A stretch of 64,000 nucleotides of DNA from DASZBR01 sp035943935 (GCA_035943935.1 DASZBR010000022.1:1-64000); one strand, 5' to 3'. Positions 34,304-44,537 are shown, counted from the stretch's first letter. Notes: generated by a model from the letters alone, not told the origin. Made by a program: numbers and translations.

Positions 34304-36655
34304 TTGAGATCTAGGACGCGATATCAGCAGCAACCTATAAAGAATGTAAAAACCGTAAAAAATCGTTGGCGTGAAGGTATGGTTATCTTAAGTATCGCTG
34401 CCATGCTCTTATTATTCGCTGCTCTCTTTACCTACGATCGCTCAGGCGGAAACGCGAGTGGAGCGGTTGGCAGCTTGTTTGCCAGCGCTATGTTATACAT
34501 TTTTGGCTATATTGCCTTTCTGTTGCCTCTTTCTATTCCCTATGGTGTCTGGTTAGCCACACATCCCAAGCCGGATGAAGATGAGGACGAAGAAGAGGTA
34601 CATCACTCTGACAGTCTGATCTGGCGTGGATTAGGATTTTTCTTAGCCTTAGTGTCCAGTTGTGGTTTAGCCGCGATTCAAGTCCCTCATCTGGTTAATG
34701 AAATTCCTTACAGCGGAGGCGGTGTTTTTGGATCGGCTGTTGCCATGGGATTAGTCGAGACTTTTAGTCTATTGGGAACGACAGTTTTATTGTTTAGTTT
34801 TTTTCTGTGTGGCATGACGTTATTCACGGGCCTTTCTTGGCTCAATGTCGCTGATTTCTTAGGTAAGTGGACACTCAACTTTTTTGCGCTATTTAAACGC
34901 GAAAAATCTGAAGATGAAGAAGAATATGACGATGAAGAAGATAGTGACGAAGAAGAGGATGAAGATGAAGAAAATACATCCAAAACAGGGAAAAAATCAA
35001 AAGGCCCTGCCGTTAAAAAATTACGTCAACCCCAAGATTTCGATTTGCCGACATCATTTACGCGACGCGAACCTATTTTTGTTGAACAGTTAGAAGACAA
35101 TCCACGTGCGGCAAAAATAAAAACAACGACACTCAAAACTTACGTTAAACCTATTGTAAGAGCAGGATTACCGTCACTGGATTTATTGGATTTACCTGAA
35201 GTGACACGTGAGCGAAATTATTCACCGCAAGGATTAGAATTAATGTCGCGTGAAGTTGAAGCGCGATTAAAAGATTTTGGTATTTTAGTGCAAGTGGTTG
35301 CAGCTCATCCGGGCCCTGTCGTCACTCGTTTTGAAATGCAATTAGCGCCCGGAATTAAAGTAAGTAGAATTGTAACTCTCGCTAAAGATTTGGCACGGTC
35401 GCTTTCTGTCATCAGCGTGCGTGTGGTTGAAGTCATTCCGGGTAAATCTGTCGTAGGTTTGGAATTACCTAATCAGCATCGAGAAATAGTTCGTCTTAGC
35501 GAAGTATTAAGTTCGCCGTCTTATCAAGAAGCACGATCACCCGTGAGTTTGGCATTAGGTAAAGATATTGCCGGTCATCCCGTCGTGGTTGATTTATCAA
35601 AAATGCCACACTTATTAGTTGCAGGTACAACCGGATCAGGAAAATCAGTCGGCTTAAATGCGATGTTATTAAGCTTCTTATTTAAATCATGCCCTGAAGA
35701 TGTTCGCATGATCATGATTGATCCGAAAATGTTGGAATTATCTATCTATGAAGGCATTCCGCATTTATTAGCGCCGGTTGTGACAGACATGAAAGAAGCC
35801 GCGAGTGCGTTGCGCTGGTGTGTGTGCGAAATGGATCGACGTTATCGACAGATGTCAGCGCTGGGTGTGCGAAACCTTGCGGGCTACAACGCAAAAATAG
35901 CGGAAGCCCAAGCCGCAAAAGAACCTTTAGTGGATCCCTTGTGGCGTCCAACACCGGATGGTCCTGCCGAAGCACCGAAATTACAAAAATTACCTTATAT
36001 AGTAGTCGTGGTGGATGAGTTTGCTGATTTATTTATGGTTGTCGGTAAAAAGATTGAAGAGCTCATTGCGCGTATTGCACAAAAAGCACGTGCCGCAGGT
36101 ATTCACCTCATTTTAGCAACACAACGTCCATCCGTAGATGTTATTACCGGATTAATTAAAGCCAATATTCCTACGCGTATTGCATTTCAAGTTTCATCAC
36201 GAATAGATTCTCGAACCATATTAGATCAACAAGGTGCAGAACAGTTGTTAGGACATGGAGATATGTTGTATTTAGCACCGGGTACGGGTGTGCCGGTTCG
36301 TGTGCACGGTGCGTATGTTGCCGATGATGAAGTGCATAAAGTCGTTGAAGATTGGAAGACACGCGGAACACCGGAATATATTGAAGGATTATTCGATGAC
36401 GGTATCGATGATGAAGACGGTGAGGGTGGCGAAGAGGGTGATGATGAAAACGCCGAGAGCGATCCGTTATACGACGAAGCCGTTAAAATTGTAGTCGAAA
36501 CACGCCGTGCTTCGATCTCAGGTGTACAACGACGTTTGAAAATTGGCTACAACCGTGCCGCGCGAATATTAGAAGCTATGGAAGATGCTGGCATTGTGAG
36601 CCCCATGGAATCCAACGGACAACGTGAAATTTTAGTGCCTGAAGGACAAGAGTAA
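34304..36655 (+). CDS. ftsK: DNA translocase FtsK
   Basis: Moves the chromosome terminus through the septum and activates XerCD. About 783 residues, compact for the family. N-terminal membrane helices (about four, within residues 25-180), then a strongly acidic linker (EEEYDDEEDSDEEEDEDEE), then the motor with Walker A AGTTGSGKSVGLN and Walker B YIVVVVDEFADLF, and a C-terminal winged-helix gamma domain for polar DNA sequences (VETRRASISGVQRRLKIGYNRAA split across helices). No good ATG is available: the frame opens with TTG at 34280, but TTG at 34304 has GAGGG 5 bases upstream and is preferred. Divergent from trxB. Confidence 0.93.
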   Translation: MRSRTRYQQQPIKNVKTVKNRWREGMVILSIAAMLLLFAALFTYDRSGGNASGAVGSLFASAMLYIFGYIAFLLPLSIPYGVWLATHPKPDEDEDEEEVHHSDSLIWRGLGFFLALVSSCGLAAIQVPHLVNEIPYSGGGVFGSAVAMGLVETFSLLGTTVLLFSFFLCGMTLFTGLSWLNVADFLGKWTLNFFALFKREKSEDEEEYDDEEDSDEEEDEDEENTSKTGKKSKGPAVKKLRQPQDFDLPTSFTRREPIFVEQLEDNPRAAKIKTTTLKTYVKPIVRAGLPSLDLLDLPEVTRERNYSPQGLELMSREVEARLKDFGILVQVVAAHPGPVVTRFEMQLAPGIKVSRIVTLAKDLARSLSVISVRVVEVIPGKSVVGLELPNQHREIVRLSEVLSSPSYQEARSPVSLALGKDIAGHPVVVDLSKMPHLLVAGTTGSGKSVGLNAMLLSFLFKSCPEDVRMIMIDPKMLELSIYEGIPHLLAPVVTDMKEAASALRWCVCEMDRRYRQMSALGVRNLAGYNAKIAEAQAAKEPLVDPLWRPTPDGPAEAPKLQKLPYIVVVVDEFADLFMVVGKKIEELIARIAQKARAAGIHLILATQRPSVDVITGLIKANIPTRIAFQVSSRIDSRTILDQQGAEQLLGHGDMLYLAPGTGVPVRVHGAYVADDEVHKVVEDWKTRGTPEYIEGLFDDGIDDEDGEGGEEGDDENAESDPLYDEAVKIVVETRRASISGVQRRLKIGYNRAARILEAMEDAGIVSPMESNGQREILVPEGQE

Positions 36656-36658
36656 TTC

Positions 36659-38803
36659 ATGCGACGTTTGCTGTTTGGCAGGAAAGGCACTGAAATTGTT
36701 TTTAGTTTAATTATTACCTTTGTTTTTGCCTGGCTATCTATTTCTCCGCCTAAAATTTTTGAATCTGTGTTGGGGCGGCTTGAAGATCTGGTTTACGATG
36801 TTCGTTTAAATGCTTCTTTACCTGCGCGTGCCGTTCCCAAAAATCCCATTGTTGTCATCGATATTGATGAAAAATCCGTGCGTGAAATCGGACGATGGCC
36901 GTGGTCTCGGGATAAATTAGCCCAACTCGTTGAGAAATTGTATGCGCAAGGCGCGACTGTGATCGCGTTCGATATGCTCTTTTCTGAACCAGAAGGAAAT
37001 CAAACCTGTGGAGTAGGGACTAATCAAGACACGGTTTTTCAAAAAGTTCTCGAAGAGGGTAAGGGCAAAGTTGTCTTAGGCTCGTTTTTATCTAATGAAC
37101 ATGAGATTTCAATTGGTCAATTACCCAAGCCTGCCGTTGAATTAGCGCCGCTGAATTTAACGAATATCGTCTTGCCGAAAATGCAAAGTTATATTAGCAA
37201 TATTCCTCAATTTCAAAATGCGGTAGATAACGGTGGTGTGTTGTCCATCATTCCTGACAGTGACGGAATTTTACGGCGCTATTCTTTATTACAGCGCTAT
37301 GGTGATAATTTATATCCCTCGTTGGCATTAGAAGCTGTCAAACTTTATTTACTGGAAAAAAATGTTTCTATTACCGTTGATACTATTAATAATGAAAAGC
37401 TGTTGAGCAGTATTAGGTTAGGGAATATGACTATTTTGACGGATCCGATTGGACGTGTGTATGTGCCCTACATTGGTCCCGCACGATCGTTTACGTATTA
37501 TTCTGCCAGCGATGTGATGAATGATCGATTGCCGCCCAATACTTTACAAAATACTTTAGTATTTGTAGGGACTTCTGCAGTAGGTTTAGGCGATGTGCGT
37601 GCAACGCCAGTCGGCAGTGTTTATCCCGGTGTAGAAATTCATGCCAGTGTGGCAGAAGGATTGTTTGCGAATCATTTTCCGTATATTCCGGCGTGGGAAC
37701 CGGGTGCAGAATTAGTATTGATTTTAGTGCTGGGTATTGTGTTGACTATTTTATTTTCCCTCGCAGGACCTTTATGGATTGGTACAACGACACTGGTGAT
37801 GTTGGTTGGGTTATACGCAGGATTTGCACGTTTATGGTCAATGGACGATATTATTTTGCCGCTGATGCTGCCGTCTTTATTAGTGATTTTTTTAGCGGTA
37901 TTTAATATTGCTTACCGAGTTTTTGTGGAAAGTCGCCGTCGTTCAGAATTAAAGCATGTGTTTGAACAATATGTTCCCGTGGGACGTGTGGATGAGATTT
38001 TAAAAGATCCGGAAGCCGCTGATGCGTTTGAAGGTGAACGTAAAATGATGTCGGTATTATTTATGGATATTCGTAATTTCACGACGATTTCTGAAAAATT
38101 GAATATTGTTGAACTCAAAAAATTATTAAACTTTTTCTTGACTGAAATGACAACCGTGATTTTTAAAAATGGCGGAACGATCGATAAATATGTCGGCGAC
38201 ATGATCATGGCATTTTGGGGTGCGCCGTTGTCCGATGAAGAACATGCGAAGCACGCGATTCGTGCTGGTATGGAAATGTTAACGACGACACAAAATATAC
38301 AAGATAAATTAATTGCGATGGGACTGCCGCATATTTTTATTGGTATTGGAATTAATACGGGAATGATGGATGTGGGTGATATGGGCTCGACGTATCGTCG
38401 TGCGTATACCGTGTTAGGTGATGCGGTGAATTTGGCTTCCCGTCTAGAGTCCCTTACAAAGTATTATGGCGTTGGCATGTTGGTGGGTGAAAATACGGTG
38501 GCGAATCAGGCAGGATTTACCTTTAGATTAATTGATAAAGTCAAAGTGAAGGGTAGGCATGAAACGGTTTCTGTGTATGAGCCAGTGACAAAAGAAATGA
38601 AACCGGAATTAGAGTTGTACCAAAAAGCGCAGGATTATTATTTTGCGAAGAAATGGGAAGACGCGAAGAAACTATTTTCAGAGCTGACCAAGACTTTTCC
38701 CGAAGTGAAATTATATAAATTATATTTAACCCGCGTATTGGATTTCGAAAAATCTCCGCCGCCTGAAGAGTGGGATGGATCGTGGGAGCATTCGGAGAAG
38801 TGA
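36659..38803 (+). CDS. CHASE2-domain class III adenylate/guanylate cyclase
   Basis: 714 residues. One N-terminal membrane helix, a CHASE2 sensor domain outside the membrane (about 30-340; IVVIDIDEKSVREIGRWPWSRD is typical), about three membrane helices (345-425), then a class III cyclase domain. Catalytic elements: metal Asp in LFMDIRNFT and VGDMIMAFWG, purine-site Lys in TIDKYVGD, and transition-state Asn/Arg in LGDAVNLASRLES. The C-terminus has a short helical tail. It probably makes cAMP in response to an outside signal; the ligand is unknown. It begins 3 bases after the ftsK stop. Confidence 0.92.
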   Translation: MRRLLFGRKGTEIVFSLIITFVFAWLSISPPKIFESVLGRLEDLVYDVRLNASLPARAVPKNPIVVIDIDEKSVREIGRWPWSRDKLAQLVEKLYAQGATVIAFDMLFSEPEGNQTCGVGTNQDTVFQKVLEEGKGKVVLGSFLSNEHEISIGQLPKPAVELAPLNLTNIVLPKMQSYISNIPQFQNAVDNGGVLSIIPDSDGILRRYSLLQRYGDNLYPSLALEAVKLYLLEKNVSITVDTINNEKLLSSIRLGNMTILTDPIGRVYVPYIGPARSFTYYSASDVMNDRLPPNTLQNTLVFVGTSAVGLGDVRATPVGSVYPGVEIHASVAEGLFANHFPYIPAWEPGAELVLILVLGIVLTILFSLAGPLWIGTTTLVMLVGLYAGFARLWSMDDIILPLMLPSLLVIFLAVFNIAYRVFVESRRRSELKHVFEQYVPVGRVDEILKDPEAADAFEGERKMMSVLFMDIRNFTTISEKLNIVELKKLLNFFLTEMTTVIFKNGGTIDKYVGDMIMAFWGAPLSDEEHAKHAIRAGMEMLTTTQNIQDKLIAMGLPHIFIGIGINTGMMDVGDMGSTYRRAYTVLGDAVNLASRLESLTKYYGVGMLVGENTVANQAGFTFRLIDKVKVKGRHETVSVYEPVTKEMKPELELYQKAQDYYFAKKWEDAKKLFSELTKTFPEVKLYKLYLTRVLDFEKSPPPEEWDGSWEHSEK

Positions 38804-38831
38804 CCTTATGACGTTGTTGAATAATTCACCC

Positions 38832-38866
38832 GTAGCCCGGATTTCGCTCCGCTCTATCCGGGCTAC
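38832..38866. repeat. Short REP-like palindrome
   Basis: GTAGCCCGGAT (38832-38842) and ATCCGGGCTAC (38856-38866) are exact reverse complements. It is related to the longer hairpin at 179-266. It lies between the convergent cyclase and degP genes and may act as their shared terminator. Confidence 0.7.
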
Positions 38867-38889
38867 AAAAGATGCAGCGTGGGTGAGGT

Positions 38890-40206
38890 TTAATCTTTAT
38901 CCAACACTACAAACAACGCGCCATTTCCGCGCGCAACATTTAAAAGTAGTGATTTTGAACTATCTTTAGACGCTATTTCTTGCAACTCATGAATACTTTT
39001 TACGGGTGTTTGAGCCGCAGACATAATGACATCGCCCGGTAGTAATCCTGCGCGCCATGCAGCACTACTTTTTGAGATAAAGGTAATTTGAACACCAATT
39101 ACGTGTCCTTGTGCTGGAGTTTGTGCGTCAAAATCACGGAATGCTAGTCCAAACAAAAACGGATTTTCGGTTTGAGCTGTTTTCATATAAACATCGGGAT
39201 CTGCGGTTACAACATTCACTGCAATTTTTTTGCCTTTACGTAATACTTCCATATCAATTTTTGCACCAACGCGTAATAAACCAACACTGTTACGAACTGC
39301 AGACGCGGTTTCCATCGGTTCACCATTCACGGTTTCGATAATATCGCCGGGAAGTAATCCTGCTTTTTGCGCGGGTGAATTGGGGGAAAGTTGAGTAATG
39401 ACTGCACCCTTAATTCCGGTTTCATCAAAACCTGTGGCGAGATCCGGTGTTAAATCTTGAACAATCACACCCATCAGTCCACGTTTGACAGAACCGTATT
39501 CAACCAGCTGTGTCATGATGGTTTTTGCCATATTAATAGGAATCGCAAAACCAATCCCAATATTTCCGCCTTCAGGTGTTAAAATCGCCGTATTGATTCC
39601 AACCAATTCGCCTTTCAGATCGACCAGCGCGCCGCCTGAATTTCCGGGATTAATTGACGCATCCGTTTGAATGAAGTCTTCTAGACCTTGTGGGCCTTCA
39701 ATTCCTAGGCTTCCGCGTTGAAGAGCGCTGACAATTCCCGATGTGACGGTTTGATTTAAACCAAAAGGATTGCCAATGGCGGCCACAAAATCACCGACTT
39801 GTAATGAGTCTGAGTTACCCATGGGCATAGCCGTTAATTTTTCTGCAGGAATTTGGAGTACGGCGATATCGGTGTTGGGATCGGTTCCGATCAATTTTGC
39901 TTTGAAATTTCGACCGTCACTTAAGGTGACCGTGATCGTTTTGGCTTTTTCAATGACGTGATTATTCGTGATAACATAACCTTTTGAGGCATCAACAATA
40001 ACACCCGAACCTAAGCTTGCAAATTCTCGCGTTGCGCCTGCGGGCATATTCGGAACCGCCATTTCACCTTGAGCAGCAATATTCACAACAGATGGCGTGA
40101 TTTTTTTGAGCATGGGGGCGATGCTGTTTCCTGTTGTGGGGAGAGAAGAGGCGAAAGCGCATGCCGAAAAAAATAACCCTAACAGAATAGTTAAAAAACG
40201 TTTCAT
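38890..40206 (-). CDS. degP: Periplasmic serine protease of the HtrA/DegP family
   Basis: Degrades or refolds misfolded envelope proteins. 438 residues: signal peptide (MKRFLTILLGLFFSACAFA); trypsin-like domain with His (NNHVI), Asp (NTDIAVLQI) and Ser (INPGNSGGALVD); two PDZ domains (from about 250 and 350). The start at 40206 begins the signal peptide and has AAGGA upstream; the longer frame to 40230 would spoil it. It could equally be called mucD or degQ. Divergent from the glycosylase gene. Confidence 0.93.
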   Translation of the reverse strand: MKRFLTILLGLFFSACAFASSLPTTGNSIAPMLKKITPSVVNIAAQGEMAVPNMPAGATREFASLGSGVIVDASKGYVITNNHVIEKAKTITVTLSDGRNFKAKLIGTDPNTDIAVLQIPAEKLTAMPMGNSDSLQVGDFVAAIGNPFGLNQTVTSGIVSALQRGSLGIEGPQGLEDFIQTDASINPGNSGGALVDLKGELVGINTAILTPEGGNIGIGFAIPINMAKTIMTQLVEYGSVKRGLMGVIVQDLTPDLATGFDETGIKGAVITQLSPNSPAQKAGLLPGDIIETVNGEPMETASAVRNSVGLLRVGAKIDMEVLRKGKKIAVNVVTADPDVYMKTAQTENPFLFGLAFRDFDAQTPAQGHVIGVQITFISKSSAAWRAGLLPGDVIMSAAQTPVKSIHELQEIASKDSSKSLLLNVARGNGALFVVLDKD

Positions 40207-40238
40207 TACCCATTTCCTTGTTTGAGCCATAGAGCAAA

Positions 40239-40859
40239 ATGACAGACCAAAATGCTTATCTTGAGTTGCTAGATATTATCCGTTGGGACAGTAAAAATCC
40301 ACCGGAAATTGAACCATTTGAAGAATTTGAAAAAATAGAACACTGTGTAAAAAATTGTACGAAGTGTGATTTGCATAAGACACGCACTCAAACTGTTTTT
40401 GGCACAGGTAACCGACAAGCGCGCGTCATGTTTATTGGTGAAGCACCGGGTGCTGAAGAAGACAAACAAGGCAAGCCGTTTGTGGGTCGGGCAGGACAAT
40501 TATTAACGCAGATGCTCAGAGCGGTCGGATTTTCTCGCGATGATGTATTTATTGCCAATATTTTAAAATGCCGTCCGCCGAATAATCGCGATCCCCAAGC
40601 GGATGAAGTTGAGCAATGCACGCCGTATCTCAAAGAGCAAATAGAATTAATTAAACCTGATGTATTAGTCGCGTTAGGCAGAATTGCCTCGCATTTCTTA
40701 TTAAATACGACAACCTCTTTATCTAAATTACGGGGTCAAGTCTTTAAGTTTAACAACACGCCATTATTAGTGACGTATCACCCAGCCTATTTATTACGTA
40801 CGCCAGCAGATAAAGCAAAAGCCTATGAAGATTTGAAAAAAATACAGGAGTTTTTATGA
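40239..40859 (+). CDS. Family 4 uracil-DNA glycosylase (Fe-S)
   Basis: Removes uracil from DNA. 206 residues. Motif GEAPGAEEDKQGKPFVGRAGQ split over the active-site loop, HPAYLL motif, and four Cys in the iron-sulfur pattern (C-x2-C near residue 35, then LKCRPP and EQCTPY). The N-terminal ~30 residues are an extra acidic stretch. The stop overlaps the next start (ATGA). Confidence 0.93.
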   Translation: MTDQNAYLELLDIIRWDSKNPPEIEPFEEFEKIEHCVKNCTKCDLHKTRTQTVFGTGNRQARVMFIGEAPGAEEDKQGKPFVGRAGQLLTQMLRAVGFSRDDVFIANILKCRPPNNRDPQADEVEQCTPYLKEQIELIKPDVLVALGRIASHFLLNTTTSLSKLRGQVFKFNNTPLLVTYHPAYLLRTPADKAKAYEDLKKIQEFL

Positions 40860-41800
40860 GAGAAAGTTTATTTGATCCTATTGAGCCTATTCACTCAGGC
40901 TATTTAAAAGTCGATTCTATCCACGAAATTTATTGGGAAGAATGTGGTAATCCTAAAGGTATACCTGTCGTTTTTTTACATGGCGGACCGGGGGCGGGTT
41001 GTACACCGGATCACCGGCGACTTTTTGATCCCAGTTATTACAGAATTATTTTATTTGATCAACGCGGAGCGGGACGTTCAAAACCCTTTGCTGAATTAAA
41101 AAATAATACGCCCAACGATTTAGTCGAGGATATTGAAAAATTACGATTATTTTTGAAAATTAAACAATGGTTAGTGTTTGGCGGGTCATGGGGAAGTACC
41201 CTTGCTATTTATTACGGCGAACAACATCCGAAAAGCTGTTTGGGGTTTGTGTTGCGCGGCATATTTTTAATGCGTTCCCATGAGATTGATTGGTTTTTTC
41301 ATGGTATTCGCACTTTTTTACCTGAAGTCTGGGACGCTTTCTCAGGCTATATTCCTGAAAATAAAAGAGATAATTTACTTAAAGCCTATTTTGAATTACT
41401 GACAAATCCTGATCCGAAGATTCATATGCCTGCCGCAAAATTATTCAGTAAAACCGAAGGCGAAATGTCGACGTTATTACCCAACCCTAAATTGGTTGAG
41501 GGGTATCAAGACGATCATATTGCCTTAGGATTGGCGCGCATAGAAGCTGATTATATGATGCATCATGCTAAGCCGTTGGGTGATAATTTATTAAAAGACA
41601 TTCATAAAATAAATCATTTACCGTGTTTTATTATTCAGGGCAGATATGATCTCTGTTGTCCACCGGTCTCTGCGTATGAATTATCTCAGGCGTGGCCGAA
41701 AGCGAAATTAATTATGGTGCCTGATGCAGGACATTCTGCGAGTGAACCGTCCATCTCAAAACAACTGATTTTAGCCACGGAGGCGTTTAAATTATGGTAA
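40856..41800 (+). CDS. pip: Proline iminopeptidase
   Basis: An alpha/beta-hydrolase that releases N-terminal proline from peptides. 314 residues. Oxyanion motif HGGPGAGC, DQRGAGRS, nucleophile elbow GGSWGST, acid in GRYDLCCP, His in DAGHSASEP. Translationally coupled to the glycosylase before it and overlapped by 7 bases by the following gene. Confidence 0.95.
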   Translation: MRESLFDPIEPIHSGYLKVDSIHEIYWEECGNPKGIPVVFLHGGPGAGCTPDHRRLFDPSYYRIILFDQRGAGRSKPFAELKNNTPNDLVEDIEKLRLFLKIKQWLVFGGSWGSTLAIYYGEQHPKSCLGFVLRGIFLMRSHEIDWFFHGIRTFLPEVWDAFSGYIPENKRDNLLKAYFELLTNPDPKIHMPAAKLFSKTEGEMSTLLPNPKLVEGYQDDHIALGLARIEADYMMHHAKPLGDNLLKDIHKINHLPCFIIQGRYDLCCPPVSAYELSQAWPKAKLIMVPDAGHSASEPSISKQLILATEAFKLW

Positions 41801-43170
41801 CCGTTTCTTCTGATATTTTTCGTGCTTATGATATTCGCGGTATTGTGGATGAAACGCTGACACCTGAAACCGTGTATTTAATTGGCAAAGCCATAGGATC
41901 AGAAGCGCGTGAGCAACACGAAACCAAAGTCGTGATTGCGCGCGATGGGCGACTTTCTGGTCCTGTTTTAAGCGAAGCGCTAAGAAAAGGTTTGCTGGAC
42001 TCGGGTTGTGATGTGATCGATATTGCCGATGTTCCTACGCCATTATTATATTTTGCGACGAATGTTTTAGACTCTCGATCGGGTGTTATGTTAACGGGTA
42101 GTCATAACCCTAAAAATTATAACGGCTTAAAAATAGTCATCGCAGGTCAAACGCTGTCAGAAGATAAAATTCAAGATTTATATAAGCGTATTCAGTCTAA
42201 AAATTTTACGAAGGGTGTGGGGAAGTATACGCAATATAATATTATGGATGATTATATTAAGCATATTTCCAAGACTATTCACATCACCAAAAAATTAAAA
42301 ATAGTTGTTGATGCAGGAAATGGCATTGCAGGTAAAGTCGCTCCACTTTTATATAAAAAATTAAATTGCGATGTGATAGAAATATTTTGTGAAGTGGATG
42401 GCAATTTTCCGAATCATCATCCGGATCCTGCCGTGCCAGCTAATTTACAAGATCTTATTTCCAAGGTGAAAGAGCATCACGCTGATATTGGTCTGGCATT
42501 TGATGGCGATGGTGATCGCGTGGGAGTCATTACCAACGAGGGTGAAATCATTTGGCCCGATAGACAATTGATGGTGTTTGCAAAGGATGTCTTGTCGCGT
42601 CATCCGCATGCCAAAATTATTTACGATGTTAAATGCACCAAACACTTGCATACGGAAATTAAAAAGTATCACGGGGTGCCTATTATGTTCAAAACTGGGC
42701 ATTCACTTATCAAAAATAAAATGCGCGAAGAGGGTGCGTTGTTAGCAGGTGAAATGAGTGGGCATATTTTCTTCAAAGAACGCTGGTTTGGATTTGATGA
42801 TGGCTTATACGCAGCGGCGAGATTATTGGAAATTTTGTCCAATACGTCTGATACGTCGAGCGAGTTATTTAAAAAGTTCCCAAACAGCTTTTCTACACCT
42901 GAATTAAAAATTTTAGTGACGCCTGATCAACGACAAAAATTAATCGATGGCTTAAGAGCGTCTGAGAAATTTAAAACCGCAAAAATTATTGATATTGATG
43001 GTGTCCGCATAGAATTTGAACACAGTTGGGGCCTTATGCGCGGATCGAATACGACACCGCACCTTGTCTTAAGATTCGAAGCAGATAATCAAGAAAATCT
43101 AGATAATATTCAGCATATTTTTCACGAAGCGTTATTGACGCTCGACAATACGCTTAAATTGCCATTCTAG
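41794..43170 (+). CDS. Phosphomannomutase/phosphoglucomutase
   Basis: Interconverts hexose 6- and 1-phosphates for LPS and exopolysaccharide sugars. 458 residues. Phospho-Ser loop LTGSHNPKNYNG, metal site FDGDGDRVGV, sugar-binding GEMSGHIFF, and phosphate-binding RGSNTTP near the C-terminus. The AlgC/ManB-type length suggests dual specificity. Its ATG lies inside the pip end (ATGGTAA). Confidence 0.94.
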   Translation: MVTVSSDIFRAYDIRGIVDETLTPETVYLIGKAIGSEAREQHETKVVIARDGRLSGPVLSEALRKGLLDSGCDVIDIADVPTPLLYFATNVLDSRSGVMLTGSHNPKNYNGLKIVIAGQTLSEDKIQDLYKRIQSKNFTKGVGKYTQYNIMDDYIKHISKTIHITKKLKIVVDAGNGIAGKVAPLLYKKLNCDVIEIFCEVDGNFPNHHPDPAVPANLQDLISKVKEHHADIGLAFDGDGDRVGVITNEGEIIWPDRQLMVFAKDVLSRHPHAKIIYDVKCTKHLHTEIKKYHGVPIMFKTGHSLIKNKMREEGALLAGEMSGHIFFKERWFGFDDGLYAAARLLEILSNTSDTSSELFKKFPNSFSTPELKILVTPDQRQKLIDGLRASEKFKTAKIIDIDGVRIEFEHSWGLMRGSNTTPHLVLRFEADNQENLDNIQHIFHEALLTLDNTLKLPF

Positions 43171-43188
43171 TATTTTGGAAAAGTATTT

Positions 43189-43962
43189 ATGAAAGTCATT
43201 ACCTGTAATGTTAACGGCATTCGCTCAGCGGCGAAAAAAGGCTTTTTTGAATGGGCCGAAAAACAAAAAGCCGATTTTATTTGTCTTCAAGAAACCAAGG
43301 CTCAGCTTGATAATTTGGTTCATGATGGCTTAGAAATTAAAGATTATTTTCGTTTTCATTCGGATGCCGTCAAACCCGGCTACAGTGGCGTGGCTATATA
43401 TACTCCCCACAAACCCATTCATATTAATAACTCACTGGGTTTTGAATGTGCTGATACTGAAGGCCGGTTTGTACAATTAGAGTATAAAGATTTTAGTATT
43501 GTTTCTTTGTATTTGCCGTCTGGAACATCGGGTGATCACCGCCAAAAAGAAAAATATAATTTTATGGATAAATTCTTGCCGCATTTAAAAAAAATGGTTC
43601 ATAAAAAAATAATTTTATGTGGCGATTGGAATATTGCGCATAAGAATATTGACTTAAAAAATTGGAAACCCAATCAAAAGCATTCTGGTTTTTTGCCGGA
43701 AGAGAGAGCATGGTTAGATAAAGTATTTGATGACATAGGTTGGGTTGATGCTTTTAGGATTATTAATAAAGAAGCTGACCAATATACCTGGTGGTCGAAC
43801 AGAGGGCAGGCGTATGCCAAGAATGTCGGGTGGAGAATTGACTACCAGATCATTAGCCCTGAGCTTAAGAAGACTATAAAAGCAGCAGAAATCTATAAAA
43901 AACAGCGGTTTTCTGATCATGCGCCGTTGATCATGGATTATACTGTCAGCATCAAAGATTGA
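43189..43962 (+). CDS. xth: Exodeoxyribonuclease III (AP endonuclease)
   Basis: Base-excision-repair nuclease. 257 residues. Metal Glu in LQETKAQ, GYSGVAIY, Asp/Asn in CGDWNIAHKNIDL, WRIDYQI, and catalytic SDHAPLIMDY. It follows the mutase by 18 bases. Confidence 0.95.
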   Translation: MKVITCNVNGIRSAAKKGFFEWAEKQKADFICLQETKAQLDNLVHDGLEIKDYFRFHSDAVKPGYSGVAIYTPHKPIHINNSLGFECADTEGRFVQLEYKDFSIVSLYLPSGTSGDHRQKEKYNFMDKFLPHLKKMVHKKIILCGDWNIAHKNIDLKNWKPNQKHSGFLPEERAWLDKVFDDIGWVDAFRIINKEADQYTWWSNRGQAYAKNVGWRIDYQIISPELKKTIKAAEIYKKQRFSDHAPLIMDYTVSIKD

Positions 43963-43979
43963 TTAATAGGAGTGCGGCT

Positions 43980-44495
43980 ATGATTGAAGAGGAAAATGGT
44001 TTAACGATAAGTCTCAAAGATCCTGCGATGAAGGACTTGACGCTGTGGGAGCTTGCTGAATATTTCAAAAGTCATGCGACCTATCCGATGGTGGTGTTCC
44101 CTGAATTTGAGGCAAAGAAAGAAATCTATAAAAACACTAAATTTGCGGATATAGGCCCAGATGCCATTAAGATTGGCACGGTGAAGGGAGTTAATCCTGA
44201 CAGTGTTATTACAATCGCCGCAAAAAATGGAGCTCCAGAGTTTGATGTGAACTCTGATGATGAGGCTGAGCTTGAAAAAATGGTTGTGATGATTTTGAAG
44301 ACGCTGAAAGAGCATGATGCGCCTGAGCCGTATAGCATCAGTGTTTCTCGAGTTTCAAAAGAGGCTGAGCCTTTGCTTAAAGCGATTTGTGATAAACATA
44401 AGGCTGGCTGTACGGTTGAGAAAGGTGCGTCTGAAAAGAAGGATGAGCCTGAGAATAAAGAAAAAGTTTCATTGGGGCCGAGATCGAGACTTTAG
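43980..44495 (+). CDS. Unrecognised 171-residue soluble protein
   Basis: The start at 43980 is chosen for AGGAG 7 bases upstream; the frame also opens from a TTG at 43959 overlapping xth. The N-terminal ~40 residues (LWELAEYFKSHATYPMVVFPEF) and an alternating beta/alpha pattern suggest a small folded domain. The last ~35 residues are Lys/Glu-rich and probably flexible. No signal peptide, membrane segment or catalytic motif. It lies 17 bases downstream of xth and is probably cotranscribed. Confidence 0.75.
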   Translation: MIEEENGLTISLKDPAMKDLTLWELAEYFKSHATYPMVVFPEFEAKKEIYKNTKFADIGPDAIKIGTVKGVNPDSVITIAAKNGAPEFDVNSDDEAELEKMVVMILKTLKEHDAPEPYSISVSRVSKEAEPLLKAICDKHKAGCTVEKGASEKKDEPENKEKVSLGPRSRL

Positions 44496-44513
44496 TAGGG
44501 TAGAAATAAAAAA

Positions 44514-44537
44514 GGCGGCATATTTGACTATGCCGCC
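44514..44537 (-). terminator. Strong rho-independent terminator for a minus-strand transcript
   Basis: GGCGGCATA (44514-44522) and TATGCCGCC (44529-44537) pair perfectly around 6 bases. Read on the minus strand it is followed by TTTTTTATTT. It therefore ends a transcript coming from the right, not the xth operon on the left. Confidence 0.75.

Noticed and set aside
43077..43090. CTTAAGATTC resembling a PmrA half-site
   Set aside because: Single half-site inside the phosphomannomutase coding region, no second half-site at the right spacing and no -10.
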